Notes: generated by a model not told the origin, from the letters alone. A stretch of 64,000 nt of DNA from Hymenoscyphus infarciens (GCA_001414345.1 LLCB01000031.1:124001-188000); one strand, 5' to 3'; counted from the first letter of the stretch, positions 24,312-36,166 are shown. Numbers and translations: made by a program.

Positions 24312-24757
24312 TCCGTGGGCTGATGTCTTTGGTAGTCATGTAGTTTTAATTTGATTCGTTTTTTGAAGATCCTTGGGTATTGAGAAGAAGCTAATGAAAA
24401 GATCGTACGGTGATGTAATACAAAGAAAGCAATTGTTGCTTTGAACTACAATTAGCCGAATGTTTCGTTTAAAAAGGGGGTGAAGATATACACCTTTTCT
24501 TAATTTGTATCAATGATGGCCTCCAAGCCTTGAACAGAGCCTTTTATCGAAACCTCCATGCTTATTAGGCATGAGATATATCATTCTATGTTTATTTACA
24601 AGTCGATACTATATCGAAGGGACTTCTTCGGAACCACCCGACAAAGTACAGTAATAACCTTAGTACATCGACAACACATGCATTTAGTTCAAAATCTCAA
24701 CTTGTCATCGTCAACATCGTCCATCATCCCGGAAACTTCTCCCCCCTTCTTACTTTT

Positions 24758-24783
24758 GCCATTATGCCATTATGCTATTATGC
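24758..24783 (+). repeat. ATTATGC tandem repeat
   Basis: Three and a half copies of a 7-8 bp unit (ATTATGCC/ATTATGCT) between the LEA-like gene and the next gene. Confidence 0.7.
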
Positions 24784-25092
24784 TGACTCAAACTTGAGGG
24801 GTAAAATGGTGCCAAGTACGCCAAAATAATTGCCAAGGGGAGTTATTACTAAGCGGAAGGCCGTGCAAAAAACAATGTTTCCCCCATCATGATGAACTCT
24901 ATCCAGGAGACTAACGAAGTTCCGAGGCCGACGTTTTTTGTATCATTCATTTATCATTCTTTTCCCTAAAGACTGGCACTTTCGCAGATCATGTTATGAC
25001 AAGATAAGAGAAGGGCCGGGCTCTAAAATCACAATCGCATACGGAGAAGTGGTAACCATATATAAATTTCTGGAGGCGACACAACACCAATT

Positions 25093-26331
25093 ATGACGGA
25101 CGTCCTTGCTGCGCTGAATCAATTGGAGGAGGGCCACCACACCAAGAAGAAGGGCAAACTCTCTAGTGTCGAGGAGAATACCAGGAGGAATGCGAGAATT
25201 AATAATGCTGCGTAGGTTTACCCTGTTGCAGGGCATGGTTTTTTGCTAACAACCTTTTTTTCCAGCGCCGCCCCTAAACGAAATGCCTCCTCCATCCACT
25301 CAGTCAAATCGAACAAATCGAATACAGCAGGCGGAAAACGACCTTCGAATTTAAATCGCCCCCCATCTCTACCTACACTTGCACAACTAAACAACTCTGG
25401 CCCTATACAATCGACTAGTCGTCCAACCTCCGGCTACACACCCTCTTTGCGCAAAATATCCTTCGCAAATGAGCTCCCTCGCCCCGTCCTCCCGCGCATG
25501 CGCATTCCCACGAAAACCGACGCTCTCCCCTCTGGCTTCCCATATGACTCGCGACTCTTCAAATTCGGCGTCACGGCAGAAGAGTGGAACGACTTCAGCT
25601 CCAGCATCATCGAGGCCGCAGATGTACCAACCATCACACACGTCCCGATCCTGGCATGGACGTGGGCATTCCATAAGAGCAAAGTTATCAAGGGCGCCAA
25701 GAAACAGATGCTCTACGAGAGTAGTAAATTGATGAGGGAAATTAAGAGATGGAATAAATTATTCCGACGCCAGGGATTTCAGGTCGTGTTGGAGTTACCA
25801 GGACAAAATACGAAAATGGGCGATGGCTGGGAGACGGAGGAAGAAAAGAAGCAATTGAGGACGATTTCGAAACGGTTCCGGATATTGATTACACCGAATG
25901 CTGAGAAGGGCGCTGGTGTCTCGATTTATTCCCGAAATTCGAGTTTGACAAAGGCCATTTCTGGAGAGGGTGCAGCTACCACGATTACGAAAGTTCCTAC
26001 TATCGAATTTGCAAGGGCCGAAGCTGAGGATGAAGGCGAGGGAGAAGGTGAAGAGGAAGAGGGTGATGGATTTAGCGACGAAAGAGAATCAAAAGGCGAT
26101 GCGTTCTCAGGCTTTGATTATTCGAGACCAGAGCAGGTGGAGGAGAATGGCGATTCTACTGCTTCGACCCCACAACAGGAGCGTCCGATTACGCCACAGC
26201 CAGCGAGAAAGAAGAAGAAGAAGAGGGTGGAGGAACCGCCGCCAGCTGATAATGCCGGCATTCCTTTGGTTGTGCAGCAAATGCTTGCCAGGGCCGCTGC
26301 CCAAAAAGAGAAGGAAGCGAATGGATATTGA
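25093..26331 (+). CDS. conserved fungal protein of unknown function
   Basis: Exons 25093-25211 and 25266-26331 (54-nt intron with TGCTAAC branch, phase 2); 394 aa. The N-terminus is basic and Ser/Asn-rich (SVKSNKSNTAGGKRPSN). A folded-looking core (about 120-260) reads GFPYDSRLFKFGVTAEEWND, ILAWTWAFHKSKVIKGAKKQ and LMREIKRWNKLFRRQGFQVV. After it come an acidic stretch (EDEGEGEGEEEEGDGFSDE) and a basic tail (ARKKKKKRVEEPP). I do not recognise the core. The charge pattern would fit a nuclear or nucleolar protein, but that is inference. Confidence 0.75.
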
Positions 26332-28704
26332 TCGATTCCTTGAGCGAGGCATTTCGTTCGAGATATTTGAGCGCGCTTTGGACTCCTTGCGAAAATACCG
26401 TTTTGGATTGTCTATGGAAGATGCACAACTACCGTCACTCCCCGAGCTTTGATGAATTTCCTATGTCGAGTATTCTGTTTTCCCCAGCGATTTGCGATTC
26501 CTTGCTTAACGCACTGGCTTCATGACCGATAATTTGGCTTTATCATGCGGCTGTTACGGCCCATTGTATTATATTATTGTTAATTTGCGATGTTTATAAG
26601 GTTTGGGGATTATTCAGACTTGGTCTACATTGAGTGGTCACGGAGTTTTTGTATTTTGTTGTATTTTTTCTAGCGATTTTTGTGTCTATCACGAGATGGG
26701 AAGCGTCTTGTTGATATTGGAGAATGGGGGAATGAGACCTCTAGCGGGCGGTATACATAAAATACAATTTTTCTACTCATTTCCTTGGTGGTTGTTTGTG
26801 TGAAGTTGTTTTATACTTGATGTGTTTTGGGAGGTTCTCTATTTCCACTAGGATAGTCCTCTGATTTAGATTGAAAATCAGACTGACAATCAAGAGGCAC
26901 TTGGTTGTTTCCGGGATTTTGGTAGACAACCACCAGTGGCTCTAATCGCGCGTGCCAATCATGGATTTTTTACTTCCCATTTCGCGAACGGTTTAAAATG
27001 GCAAAGTAGAGATGCAAGTTCAATATTTGATATTGCAAAGTGGTTTAAAATAAGTAGTGCGTCTTTCGAGACCCTCTAATTACTCTGACCGCCACGATTG
27101 GGGCATTTGTACCGGTGAACTGTTTCGTTTAGCAAGCTCCTTTGCCATCCGATGGTTGCGAGCTAACCCACAGCTAGATTCTCTAGCTTTCCCTTCTGTA
27201 TCTATACTCATCGTTTCACACCCGGGTTGTATGGAGCATGGAAACCCAAAATTTCCCTCCTCGGCGTCCTCCATGTCCTGTTGACTTAGTAGCTCGAAGG
27301 GGCTTCGTGTCCGGGATGGAATTGGAAAGAATTAGAATTAAAGGATGGCAAATGTATGAGAATTACACAACTTTTTGTAATAGTCCCAAACTTGTTAAAT
27401 GCATTTATCTAGTCCTCGCTCTTGCAGTAGGCAATGGGGCATCATATATTCCCTTGCATACACCCTCGAAGGGTGTCAAGGCTGATCCGTGGTTGGTCGC
27501 GATTCCGTTCCTTTTGGTACGCATCGCATACTTGCTTTGGCCTTTCTCCATCAAGAACTCCTCGATAATTACATATTTTGCCCTTGTTGCGTTCGGCGAG
27601 GGGGTGTGAACGAATTTTTTTTTGGAAGTGTAGTAGTTCTTGTCTAAAAGCAGAAAGAGAATGGGATCTTGTTTGAAGTGGTTTGAAATTTGGGGAAGAA
27701 AAAATTCTATACATGGAGATGTGTGCCCTTGGCCTTTGAAAGGAAGCATGTCTATTTTGTAGGCGTAAAGTTGTTTGGCGGGCAGGTGGCTAGCTTGTGG
27801 GGGTCCTTTGCCTGTGAGGATTCTGAGAATAGTGGACTTCTGGGGGTTTGTACTGGTATGCTTTACTCACCAATTACAAAACATTGACCAACTCTGTGTA
27901 AACATATCCTGAACTCGCTATACGTCAACCCAATACCTTTGCTCGGCTAACTCCAGTATTCTAAACTTTCTAGCCAGATTATCTTTGGCGAACCAATAAA
28001 GGCTGATCTTGCAAGTGGGCACAAAGAAGCCTTGGGGATCTTGGTACACCGGAGAAAGTATAGTATACTACAACTTTAGAATAAAAAAAATGAAAGGAAT
28101 AAACTTACAAGAAGAATTTAGAGAAAAGGCCGCAGCTTGCGCCTCAAGCTTCTCCAGATTTTCAATGTCCTCCTCCTTTTTCTCTTGTCTCTCTAGAACA
28201 CCTAATACTAGAAAATAACCCACTTTTCATTGTGCAGAATTGCACTAAAGTTTGACAATATTTTCTCCTGGCACTATTGTATAGTGAAAACTTTAATGCG
28301 TCTGTTTATTTCTGAGGTGGGGGTGCGAGGGAAGTTCGTACGACCATTTCCAAGCTAAATTCTGTAACCAATTTATCCTCTCGTGGAGCGGATGGAGCGG
28401 CATCATCATATTGGACAAATCTTACACAGATGAGTACCTATACTCTATACTTCTTAAACGCTTTAGACTTTATATAACTAAGTTAATTGATCAAAACACT
28501 TGCGAACAATAGAGTATAGTGGTTGCACTTACTATTTTTGTTACTAAGCATAATACAGTAGCAAAATGCTTGGTTAATATCACAATTGAATAAAGTATAA
28601 TAGTATATATATTCCTTTTTGGAAAAAGTCTTGAAGAGTTGTAGCATATGTATTATTCACCACTTATCTAACTAACCAATTCTATCCAGCTACAGCATTT
28701 TTAT
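26332..28704. other. intergenic, grading into AT-rich DNA
   Basis: 3' UTR of the preceding gene, then sequence without a firm gene. One doubtful membrane-protein ORF (27238-27609) is listed separately. Base composition drops from about 28440 toward the hAT-type element. Confidence 0.4.
27238..27609 (+). CDS. doubtful small membrane protein ORF
   Basis: A 123-aa frame from ATG with two hydrophobic segments (CIYLVLALAVGNGASYIPL and WLVAIPFLLVRIAYLLW) separated by a polar loop, which would make a two-TM hairpin. No family recognised and no splice signals obvious. It could be a fragment of a larger transporter or pure chance in a quiet region. Confidence 0.2.
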   Translation: METQNFPPRRPPCPVDLVARRGFVSGMELERIRIKGWQMYENYTTFCNSPKLVKCIYLVLALAVGNGASYIPLHTPSKGVKADPWLVAIPFLLVRIAYLLWPFSIKNSSIITYFALVAFGEGV

Positions 28705-29219
28705 TAGACTTAGGCGGCGATACGATATTTATCGGGTTATCGCGATATATATCGTACGACAAATATTATAAATTCTTATCTAATATAATAAAGAATATTA
28801 AAAAGTAATAATAATTAATAAATATCGGGTTTTTAGCGCTAGTGCCTTATAGTACTAAATAGACATTATATAACGTATATTTTCTTTTTAAAAATCTACT
28901 TTAAAAAGTTATTATATAATTCCTAATTTAGTATAAAGAACTTATAAAAAGAAGTGTAATTTATAAATTCTCCAAGTTACTATTTTAATATTAAAATTAT
29001 ATAACTTTATCTTGATTTTTAGAAACTACTAAGACTAAGCATTCTATTAGCTCTTAGCTAGAAGAACTATTATCCTCTAGATTAACTATTTTTCCGCTTA
29101 TAATTAATATATTATTAGTTATCCTTAGAAATCTAGTATCGATTAGATTATTTAATATAATATAATAAATATTATAGACTCTCTTAATATGTCATTAGTA
29201 GTATCGCCGCCTAAGTCTG
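28705..29219. mobile_element. 515-bp hAT-type miniature element (MITE), RIP-like decay
   Basis: The right end, read inward, is CAGACTTAGGCGGCGATAC. The left end is the same 19 bases with T instead of C at position 1. Flanks are ATTTTTAT (28697-28704) and ATTTTCAT (29220-29227), an 8-bp target duplication with one C/T difference. Both mismatches are the C-to-T type expected from RIP. Inside is AT-rich sequence with sub-terminal CGATAT/ATCGCGAT motifs and no open frame, so it cannot be autonomous. CAG ends plus 8-bp duplication point to hAT. Confidence 0.75.
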
Positions 29220-29227
29220 ATTTTCAT

Positions 29228-29735
29228 AGTTAGTTACGTAACTTAAGTCTTATAATCGATCTGGACTCTTATTAAATGTTACTTAGATAAGTTCAATTAT
29301 TCTAAATACTCCTGTCAGTCGATATGTTATGGGAATAACTCAAGTGCTCTAAAATGTCTTAGATATTCTTTTTATATCGACACTACTTAGATGAGCATAG
29401 AAAACTCTAGACTTTTAAAACACTCGTTTATTTAATTAATTTGAATATTCTTAGATAACATGATTGAACAGCCCAAATTACCAGACTCACCACTTAACAC
29501 CTATACTACAGATGCACCGGGATACCACACAAGGTCGACTCTGGCTTCACACAAGAACAAGTAGGCAATTCACTAGATTATAAACTGTAGCTAAAAAGTG
29601 ATTCGGGTGATCAGATTCCCTCCGCGAACACCTCATCACAGACAAATTTCTACCCATTCTGGCTTTTTTTTTTTTGGCACACATTCGTGTGAGGGATCCT
29701 CCTGTATTCGACGAATTGCATATTTTTAGGAAGTA
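29228..29735. other. AT-rich spacer
   Basis: Continuation of AT-rich sequence to about 29480, then normal composition with a T10 run (29669-29678). No gene. Confidence 0.4.
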
Positions 29736-30347
29736 TCATTGCGCTTCATCCTCCAAGTCACTTTGCCTTTGCCAGTAAATCTGATACGCTCTAATCTCCG
29801 GGTCCTGAGATGCCTTTGCCATGTACTGTTGAGTAACCTTCTCGTAACCTTCGACGTGCATCAATGATTTGACGGCTGAGAATGGATATCCCATCGGTTC
29901 TTCTTCTTGAGACTCGGATGAAGGGGAATAAGGACTGGAATAGGGCTGCGAAGGTCCAGCTAGAAAGGGGTTATATCTTTGGTCGGAGACTTGATGTATC
30001 TGCTGAAACGCACCTCGATCGTGTTGCTGATCGCGCTCTGTCACCCTTTTGACTATCCAGACCTTGTTCCGGATCGCCTCGTGGATCTTCGTCTTCGCTA
30101 TTTGGCAAAACGATGATGCTTGTTGACTAGTCTCGCGTGCGGCATCAAGAGACAGCAGTATACCTTTCTCCCTCCTGAATTCATTCTCCACGGCCTGTGC
30201 TATGTCGGCGGCGGAAGGAACACGGAGACCTTGAGCGAAAGTCCGGCGGGTATAGTGCATATTGAGATGTGGAAAGAGAAAGGGATCCATTTTGATATGA
30301 TTTAGGACTGCGGGGACTGGGCGGGATCTCAGAGTCAGTATTCTCAT
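29736..30347 (-). CDS. hypothetical protein, conserved-looking
   Basis: 203 aa from ATG 30347, with an alternative ATG at 30290 (MDPFLFPHLNMHYTRR). Composition and codon pattern are gene-like: an amphipathic helical region (ADIAQAVENEFRREKG, AKTKIHEAIRNKVWIVKRV), a Ser/Pro/Gln-rich linker (PYSSPYSPSSESQEEEP) and a helical C-terminus (GYEKVTQQYMAKASQDPEIR). The first 45 residues are Arg-rich without acidic residues and could be a mitochondrial targeting sequence. A 60-aa frame just upstream (30403-30585, KHYYGYRVAWDQFTAQGG) also looks coding but I cannot find a good splice to join it. Confidence 0.5.
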   Translation of the reverse strand: MRILTLRSRPVPAVLNHIKMDPFLFPHLNMHYTRRTFAQGLRVPSAADIAQAVENEFRREKGILLSLDAARETSQQASSFCQIAKTKIHEAIRNKVWIVKRVTERDQQHDRGAFQQIHQVSDQRYNPFLAGPSQPYSSPYSPSSESQEEEPMGYPFSAVKSLMHVEGYEKVTQQYMAKASQDPEIRAYQIYWQRQSDLEDEAQ

Positions 30348-32264
30348 TCTCTAAAAGGATGTCTGAGGTGGAAACAGGGTAGCGAGAAGGAAAGAGTCTT
30401 GTCTAAGAAGTGAGACAACTTGAAAGGGAAATAAAGAACTTAGAGAGCCCACGATAGTCGCTTCTGAGAGTCCCGGTGTAACCTCCTTGAGCAGTGAATT
30501 GATCCCAAGCTACTCTGTAGCCGTAGTAGTGCTTCGCTGTGAGGGAGACCTCTGGCCGAGCAATGCTTTTGCTGTGAGGATCCATTTTCTTGCAGTGTGG
30601 TGGTTGGCATGTGTACCAGTGGAAAGGTACTGGCGGCTTTTTGGGGTTCTATGGCCGATTTGTATTAAGGGGGGTGGGGGTCGGGGGGTGAATTGTGCAT
30701 TTCCCCAAATGAAGCCGAATTGGAAGTGAAGGTCAATAGCACGTGGCGAGAGATGTGAGCTTTATTCTGGAAACACTGCTTATATGCTAGGACAGTCTCA
30801 AATATTCAGTGAAAAAACTTGGAACGATCAGACAGTTGTGTTCTTGCTGTTCATCTAAAACTATAGTTGAAACGGTAATATGGCGGGCAGGTGTACACAA
30901 AACAAACCCGGTTTCTTTTGCATATCACAACTTAAGCGTGAACGCCCGAAGCGAGGGTACAATTGATCTTATAATGGCATATGGCGCTGAGCTGAGTACC
31001 TTCCTAGGGAAGGGGTCTAGTCGCAAGGTCACTGACTTTTTGGATTAATTGGACGAAACATTTTGGTCGCTTCAAATTCCCAGAGCTTTTATTATCCAGT
31101 CGAGAGTTATCTCATGCATGGAGAAAAAGCAGCAGATGAGATTCGAATGATACAAAAAAATGTGAGTTACGGGCCTCTGGTTGTCTGGGTTGTTTGATAT
31201 TGTAATGATTTATGACCCTACTCCCTTTTTATGAACGCGATTAGATACAATATTTAGCAACCTCATGCTCTAAGAATGAATTAAATTCCAGTTATGAAGA
31301 CAGGGAAATCGAGAAAGGAGAAGATTCCAAAAGTTCGAAGATAAATGTAGTGAAGTGAGGTTCCAGCAAGAGTTCGTATATGGAGAGAGACAATCAGCTT
31401 TAGTTCCCGTATTCATCCTAAAATTGCAAAAGCAGTAAGCTTTCGAGAAACACTGATAGATATCGATCAATTTTACACAGTACGTGGATATTACCTTTAT
31501 AGTAGATGATGCGGATATGTAGAGCACTTTCAATCTTTTTTGAGAAATAATTTCAATGGTGTTGTCTCACCCCAGGATCTCGCTTATTTCACGCGAGATC
31601 GGCTTACCAACTTCTTTCCCATAACATACTTACAATGAGTATTCTTATCTGAACCTCATCCAACGCACCTAATGTTGATTAAGCAATTTCAATCCATTTT
31701 GGTCCCGATATGGTTTATGTGCGATGAGACTTTTTATCTCCGAAGTTTGCTTAGGGTGCGCGGGGAGGTTGCTGGAAAGTTGTAGAACTTTCAACCCTAT
31801 GGTTTCAATTTCAGAACCCACTCGTCTTTTAGAGGTTCTTAGGAAAAGAGGGGAGGAAAGAGAGAGAAACATTATATATCAGAGAGGTGATTGAAGACGC
31901 CGAAGGAAGAAAATATAGCACTCTCATGATAAGTCGGTTGCGTGCAATGAAAAGTCAATTTTGGTATGCGAACTATGTTGAATAGCCGCCTGGTTAACTC
32001 ATGAAGAGAAATCCCCAAGACTAGAAATCAAAACTCCGAGCATACGACCTCTAGAACCAAGGAACTTAACAAGAATCAAGCGCCCAAAGAAAACAAACAC
32101 TAGTTAACGTCCCTCTCGTCCTTCGGAGCAGTGAGAGCTCAAGTCCACAGCACAAAACCCAGAAACAATCGACAAAAGCAGGAAAGATTGCAAGAATCGT
32201 CACTAGAACAAATGAGAAAGCAACTCAATGAGCGTAACCCCCCCTTTCCCCGAGCTTGGGATGC
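30348..32264. other. intergenic, no firm gene
   Basis: Besides the possible upstream exon at 30403-30585 (-), only short open frames without motifs. No repeat or RNA gene noticed. Confidence 0.4.
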
Positions 32265-33638
32265 CTAACCTATTTTTTGAGCATTGAAGTTAATACCATG
32301 AACTTTCTCGATATGCTTTACCATGTCCCTTTTGCGTTTCCAGCCATTACTGCCAACGCGATCACACCCTGGCTGCTTGCATTGAAACTCAGAGATTTCG
32401 ATATGGTCCTTCTTGGCATGGGATCTGAGATCCTTGTCGTTTTCAAAGCCGTTCATGCCATTTCTGTCGCAGTTTGCCTTCTGGCAGATGTACGTCGATG
32501 ACTGGTGAGCCTCACGCATGTGTTCAGTTAGACTGTTCAAGGTGGTGCAGGTGAAAATGCAAAGGCAGCAATATCTGGTGGTCTGTGCGTAGTCTTCCAT
32601 GCGATGAAAGTTGCGCATATGTTGAACAAGATGGTCTTTCCGCTTGAACCCGTTTGTGCCGCGATACCTGTGCGGAAGGATCAGTTCCTTAACGAGAACC
32701 ACTAGATGAATTCTGGACTGAGCCATGAAATTTGCAGCACTTACGTTCGACAGTGAGTACAAGGGTAGGTTGTAGTCCTTTTCTTATGGATCAACTGATG
32801 TCTCCTCAGGTCTTTGGCTTCGATGCATTCTGTATTGCAATCAGGGAAGCGACACACCATTCCAGCATGTCCAGTATCTTTGCAATGACGGAGAAGTTCA
32901 TGAATGAGGTTGAAGCTAAGTCCACATTTTGCGCAGGGGTGTAGACTGACGTGTGGATGCTGTTCATCAAAATGCCGCGCGATAGGGGCCGATGAAGCTT
33001 TAAGAGCTGCATTACATCCAGCAACACTACAGTTGAGGACGGTATGGTGAAACTTAGATGAATGTTTCTTTAGGCCTTTAAAATCAGAAAACTTCTTGAC
33101 ACAACCTGGAGTTTGGCATGCGAGGGTGAGATGGCCGAGCTCTTGGCTGCCATCGCAATAGAATGTCGGATGAAGGAAATTCAGATCCTGTTCAACTTTG
33201 TCTAGAGAACCACCACATGATACGCATGTACTTGGCAAGTATCTCGTCAAAGCACTATTCTCGTCATCTGGCTGGACGTGGAAAGTATTTTGGGATTACT
33301 TGTATTGACGACACACCAGAGTGCTCATGCTGCGCATGATGAGTCTCAACCCCACTCGTAGCAGTAACTACGCAAGGAGGGCTTTCGGATTGAGGTGCCC
33401 CAATGCCAAAGGTTGCTGAAGGGGTTGGGAGACTCGTAGGAGGACTATGGGCGAACATCGACTCATAGATGTAGCCAATCGACCTCGAAAAATGAGGTAA
33501 ACAAGCATGAAAATGGGGGAGCCCTTTTTCTATGAGTATTTCTTTTTTTTAGACTCACCAATCCAGCTCGGGTTGCAGAGATTGCATCCAATCGTCATCG
33601 CCGACGAGGTCGCTCATGAACGAATAGGGTTCGCTCAT
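32265..33638 (-). CDS. multi-finger C2H2 zinc-finger protein
   Basis: Proposed exons 33559-33638, 33317-33483, 32745-33267 and 32265-32667; 390 aa in frame throughout. Introns are 75, 49 and 77 nt. The third (32668-32744) is secure because it joins two halves of one finger (CTHCR|TYRGTNGFKRKDH). The second (donor GTGTGT, 33268-33316) was chosen on phase and is less sure. The N-terminus is acidic (MSEPYSFMSDLVGDDDW). About eight C2H2 or C2H2-like fingers follow, such as CSVAGCNAALKASSAPIARH and CRFPDCNTECIEAKDLRRH; the last two repeat a GCDR-x-G-x-N-G-[FW] pattern. This arrangement is found in many uncharacterised fungal proteins. Nuclear DNA or RNA binding is inferred. Confidence 0.75.
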
Positions 33639-34254
33639 GGTGATGTGGCTGCAGAATGTCAGTTTTGATTCGCGTAAAGGATGCAGGACTCACCGAGAAA
33701 GGGCGCCTTACCGAAGGTGGTGTGAGAGACGACGTGGAAAGCGGCGTGGTGTTTTGGAGGCAACTCGGTGGTGGGCGCAGCTCAGTGGGATGATATTGCG
33801 GGAGGAAAGGTGGAGGAAAGGGTGTGGGTGCTGCTGGGAAGATATGTGGAGGGTGGGAAGCACTTTCCGCCGCTTTTACCGTTCCCTTTGGAGGGAAAGA
33901 AACGAACAGCGCACAAAAAGGGCGCCGAGGATTGCTACTGGTGAATTTAATTCTGTGGGCAGGAAAGTGAGGCTGTCATCTATCCCGTTCTTTAACTGGC
34001 TTTTCGCATCACACTCATCTCTACGCTGATGACTGCTACTCCAATGGCTATTTATAACTGAAGAAAGGAGAAAACAAGCGAAATTTTGCGCTTATGGTAC
34101 CTAAAGTGGGGTCTCTTTGAAGGAGTAGAGACGCGAAAACTAAGGTCACCAAGGTCATCGTTTACTTGGAGTTGAATGGAATTATATTCTTCGATAGCCG
34201 AGTCGTGTAGAAATTTGCCTGCTATCCCCTTTCCAAAGTAAGTCCCACTCAGAA
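33639..34254. other. intergenic
   Basis: Promoter side of the zinc-finger gene and 3' side of the next locus. A plus-strand Arg-rich open frame at 33637-34029 lacks any domain and is not accepted. Confidence 0.4.
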
Positions 34255-34755
34255 TCAAGAATTAATTTTGGGAATTCGACGATATTTATCCCAATCGAAA
34301 TTCTCAATCTCCTCATTGCCTTCCTCATAAGTGAGGGGATAGTGCAAGATATCTCTGTCGGTGATTCCTGATCCCCAGTTGCTTATACCCGATGAAGTGT
34401 TGTCCGATTGCTCTTGCCCAGATGGAAGTGGTTCATTTTGTGTAGCGGTAGGAGCGCCTTGGTTGCTGGAGGTGGAGGTATGTTGCTGGCCTTGCTTTTT
34501 TGGTTGAGAGTTGGAGTCCGTCGTGGGGGTAAGATGAGAGCCGGGAGTGTTGATACTTGGAGGTTTCGAGCTGGTTCTGCTCTCAAGATGCGACTTGCGG
34601 CGTTTAGAGGATTGTGATCGAGAAGAAGATGTGTTTTGAGTTCTTGGGGCTGATGAGGAAGTAGGATTGTTTCTTCCCGAAGTTGCTGAAGAGATTTGCT
34701 TTTTGGAAAGAGCTGGTTTGTTTCCATCCGTACGGGCAACCTTTTTCTTGGCCAT
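34255..34755 (-). CDS. disordered Ser/Lys-rich protein or 3' part of a longer gene
   Basis: 166 aa from ATG 34755: a basic start (MAKKKVARTDGNKPALSKKQ), a low-complexity Ser/Thr/Gln/Asn middle, and a C-terminus with EIENFDWDKYRRIPKINS. The 5' coding tract upstream can be joined in frame through two candidate introns (50 nt: GTACAC..TTCAAG; 61 nt: GTAAGA..CAAAG), giving NFYKFTFSTRTATNFERSPQ before the ATG. If that is right, this is the last exon of one gene spanning 34255 to about 35400. No family recognised. Confidence 0.4.
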   Translation of the reverse strand: MAKKKVARTDGNKPALSKKQISSATSGRNNPTSSSAPRTQNTSSSRSQSSKRRKSHLESRTSSKPPSINTPGSHLTPTTDSNSQPKKQGQQHTSTSSNQGAPTATQNEPLPSGQEQSDNTSSGISNWGSGITDRDILHYPLTYEEGNEEIENFDWDKYRRIPKINS

Positions 34756-34848
34756 TGTGTGTTGAGGACTTCGTTCGAAATTGGTAGCAGTCTTTGTGTT
34801 GGAGATTGTGCAGGAAATTGGAAAGGCAGGTGGAGTTTCTTAAATTTC

Positions 34849-35415
34849 TTACCCGCGTGCTGAAGGTGAATTTGTAGAAGCTTGAACCCCGGGATTTCCA
34901 CCAACACAAGCAAAAAAGGGAAGTGTGTACTTGACCAATAAATTTTCAACTTCATCTTCAAGAGACTCCGCCTCCAAATCACACGTTCCTATAGCCTCCT
35001 TAATCTTCTCTTCGCCTTTACCCTGGAGTTCCTTTTCCGTCATGGAAACGTCCACGACATCTGCGCGTGTCTGTGGTCTGAGTATACGATCGTTCTTTAC
35101 CAAGTCCTTTGTATACATATGCTGCACTCACTCTTCAAGTCCTCCGAATACTTTACAGCGGTTTAATGCCAGGGTTATCATTTCATCACGCTTCTCCTGA
35201 CCTAGCACCTCAGTTGTGGCAATTTTTCAAGGCATTGTTGGAGGATACAGCTTTCTATGTTTGCTCAACCACACATTATTGGCAAGCACGGTAGTATTAG
35301 CAATGCAAAGAATCTTCTTACAATCCCCAAGGGGAATGCTAGTCTCAACATGACTGAAGGCGAGTCTTGCAAGGCGAAAATTCTTGACCACTGAAATGAA
35401 AGCTTGATGGCCATT
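34849..35415 (-). pseudogene. coding tract with in-frame TGA codons (decayed gene or unresolved introns)
   Basis: One minus-strand frame stays open for 62 + 32 + 93 codons, interrupted only by TGA at 35227-35229 and 35128-35130 and bounded by TGA at 35416-35418. The text is strongly protein-like on both sides of the stops: LARLAFSHVETSIPLGDCKK, ILCIANTTVLANNVWLSKHR, then LGQEKRDEMITLALNRCKVF, then MYTKDLVKNDRILRPQTRAD and EAIGTCDLEAESLEDEVENL. Trp (TGG) would fit each internal stop. The alternative is splicing: GAA GA|GTGAGT at the second TGA gives a 54-nt intron that returns in phase. I cannot decide between the two. No family recognised. Confidence 0.45.
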
Positions 35416-35992
35416 TCAGGTGAGGCCTTGGGGTTTATTTATAAATTGAGTTTGAAGGCACGATCATACATAACGGCTCATTGATCTTTGGTCATGGGTA
35501 GTCACGAAGAGATATTTGTGGTTAGATGACGAATGGTCATAAGTAAGAAGCAAACGAGCTTACCCTAACAAGAAGGTACTTAGGTATGAAATAGAAATGT
35601 GCTCTAAGCTGGGAAGATGACTCTTATAAACACAACTTTTCATACCTTTGAACTCGATGATACTCATTCTAAGATTGCAAGAGTGAGCGAGCAGCTAGTA
35701 ACTAACGAATCAACCCCTAGCTTTGAGTAAAACGAGTTTATCAAAGAAAGCTGGAGTCGAGCTAGATGAAAGAAAACTCAACTTCGAATGAGCACACTCT
35801 TTTGAAGACGGACCTTTTTTTAAGTCACTTCGGTGGGCAGCAAAAACAGCAAGCAGTGCAGTCATTAGCGCAACGTTTTAGTATTTCAGCAAATGTTGAC
35901 TGCCTGAAAAAATAAAACTTGTTGGTGAATGAACATGGTAAGGAAGGCCGTTGGCAATACCAACTGCCTTGCGTCGGAAGGTCGTCAGCATA

Positions 35993-36166
35993 TCAGCTGC
36001 TGCATTTACGGACGGAGCTCTTGCAGGTGCACTGAGTGTTGTCGGCAGTGAAGCCGCATATTATGCGGTCATTCAATAGGGTACCTATATTCAATTCGAC
36101 CAGGAAATCTTCGGGTTTTCCGAAAGTGTGGATGCAGGTTAGGATGGAGAAGATGTGGAGTGGCAT
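35993..36166 (-). CDS. short cysteine-containing ORF (doubtful secreted peptide)
   Basis: 57 aa from ATG 36166. It starts hydrophobic (MPLHIFSILTCIHTFG) and ends with a cysteine cluster, IICGFTADNTQCTCKSSVRK then C. The spacing C..CTC..C recalls the second half of a CFEM-type module, but only part is present. A second short exon (ATG near 36246, MQHHDIALSGVTN then GTAAGA) could belong to the same gene. Too short for confidence. Confidence 0.2.
   Translation of the reverse strand: MPLHIFSILTCIHTFGKPEDFLVELNIGTLLNDRIICGFTADNTQCTCKSSVRKCSS

Noticed and set aside
33637..34029. 130-aa Arg/Trp-rich plus-strand frame
   Set aside because: Starts within the first exon and promoter of the zinc-finger gene on the other strand. 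No domain, and composition is unlike the neighbours.
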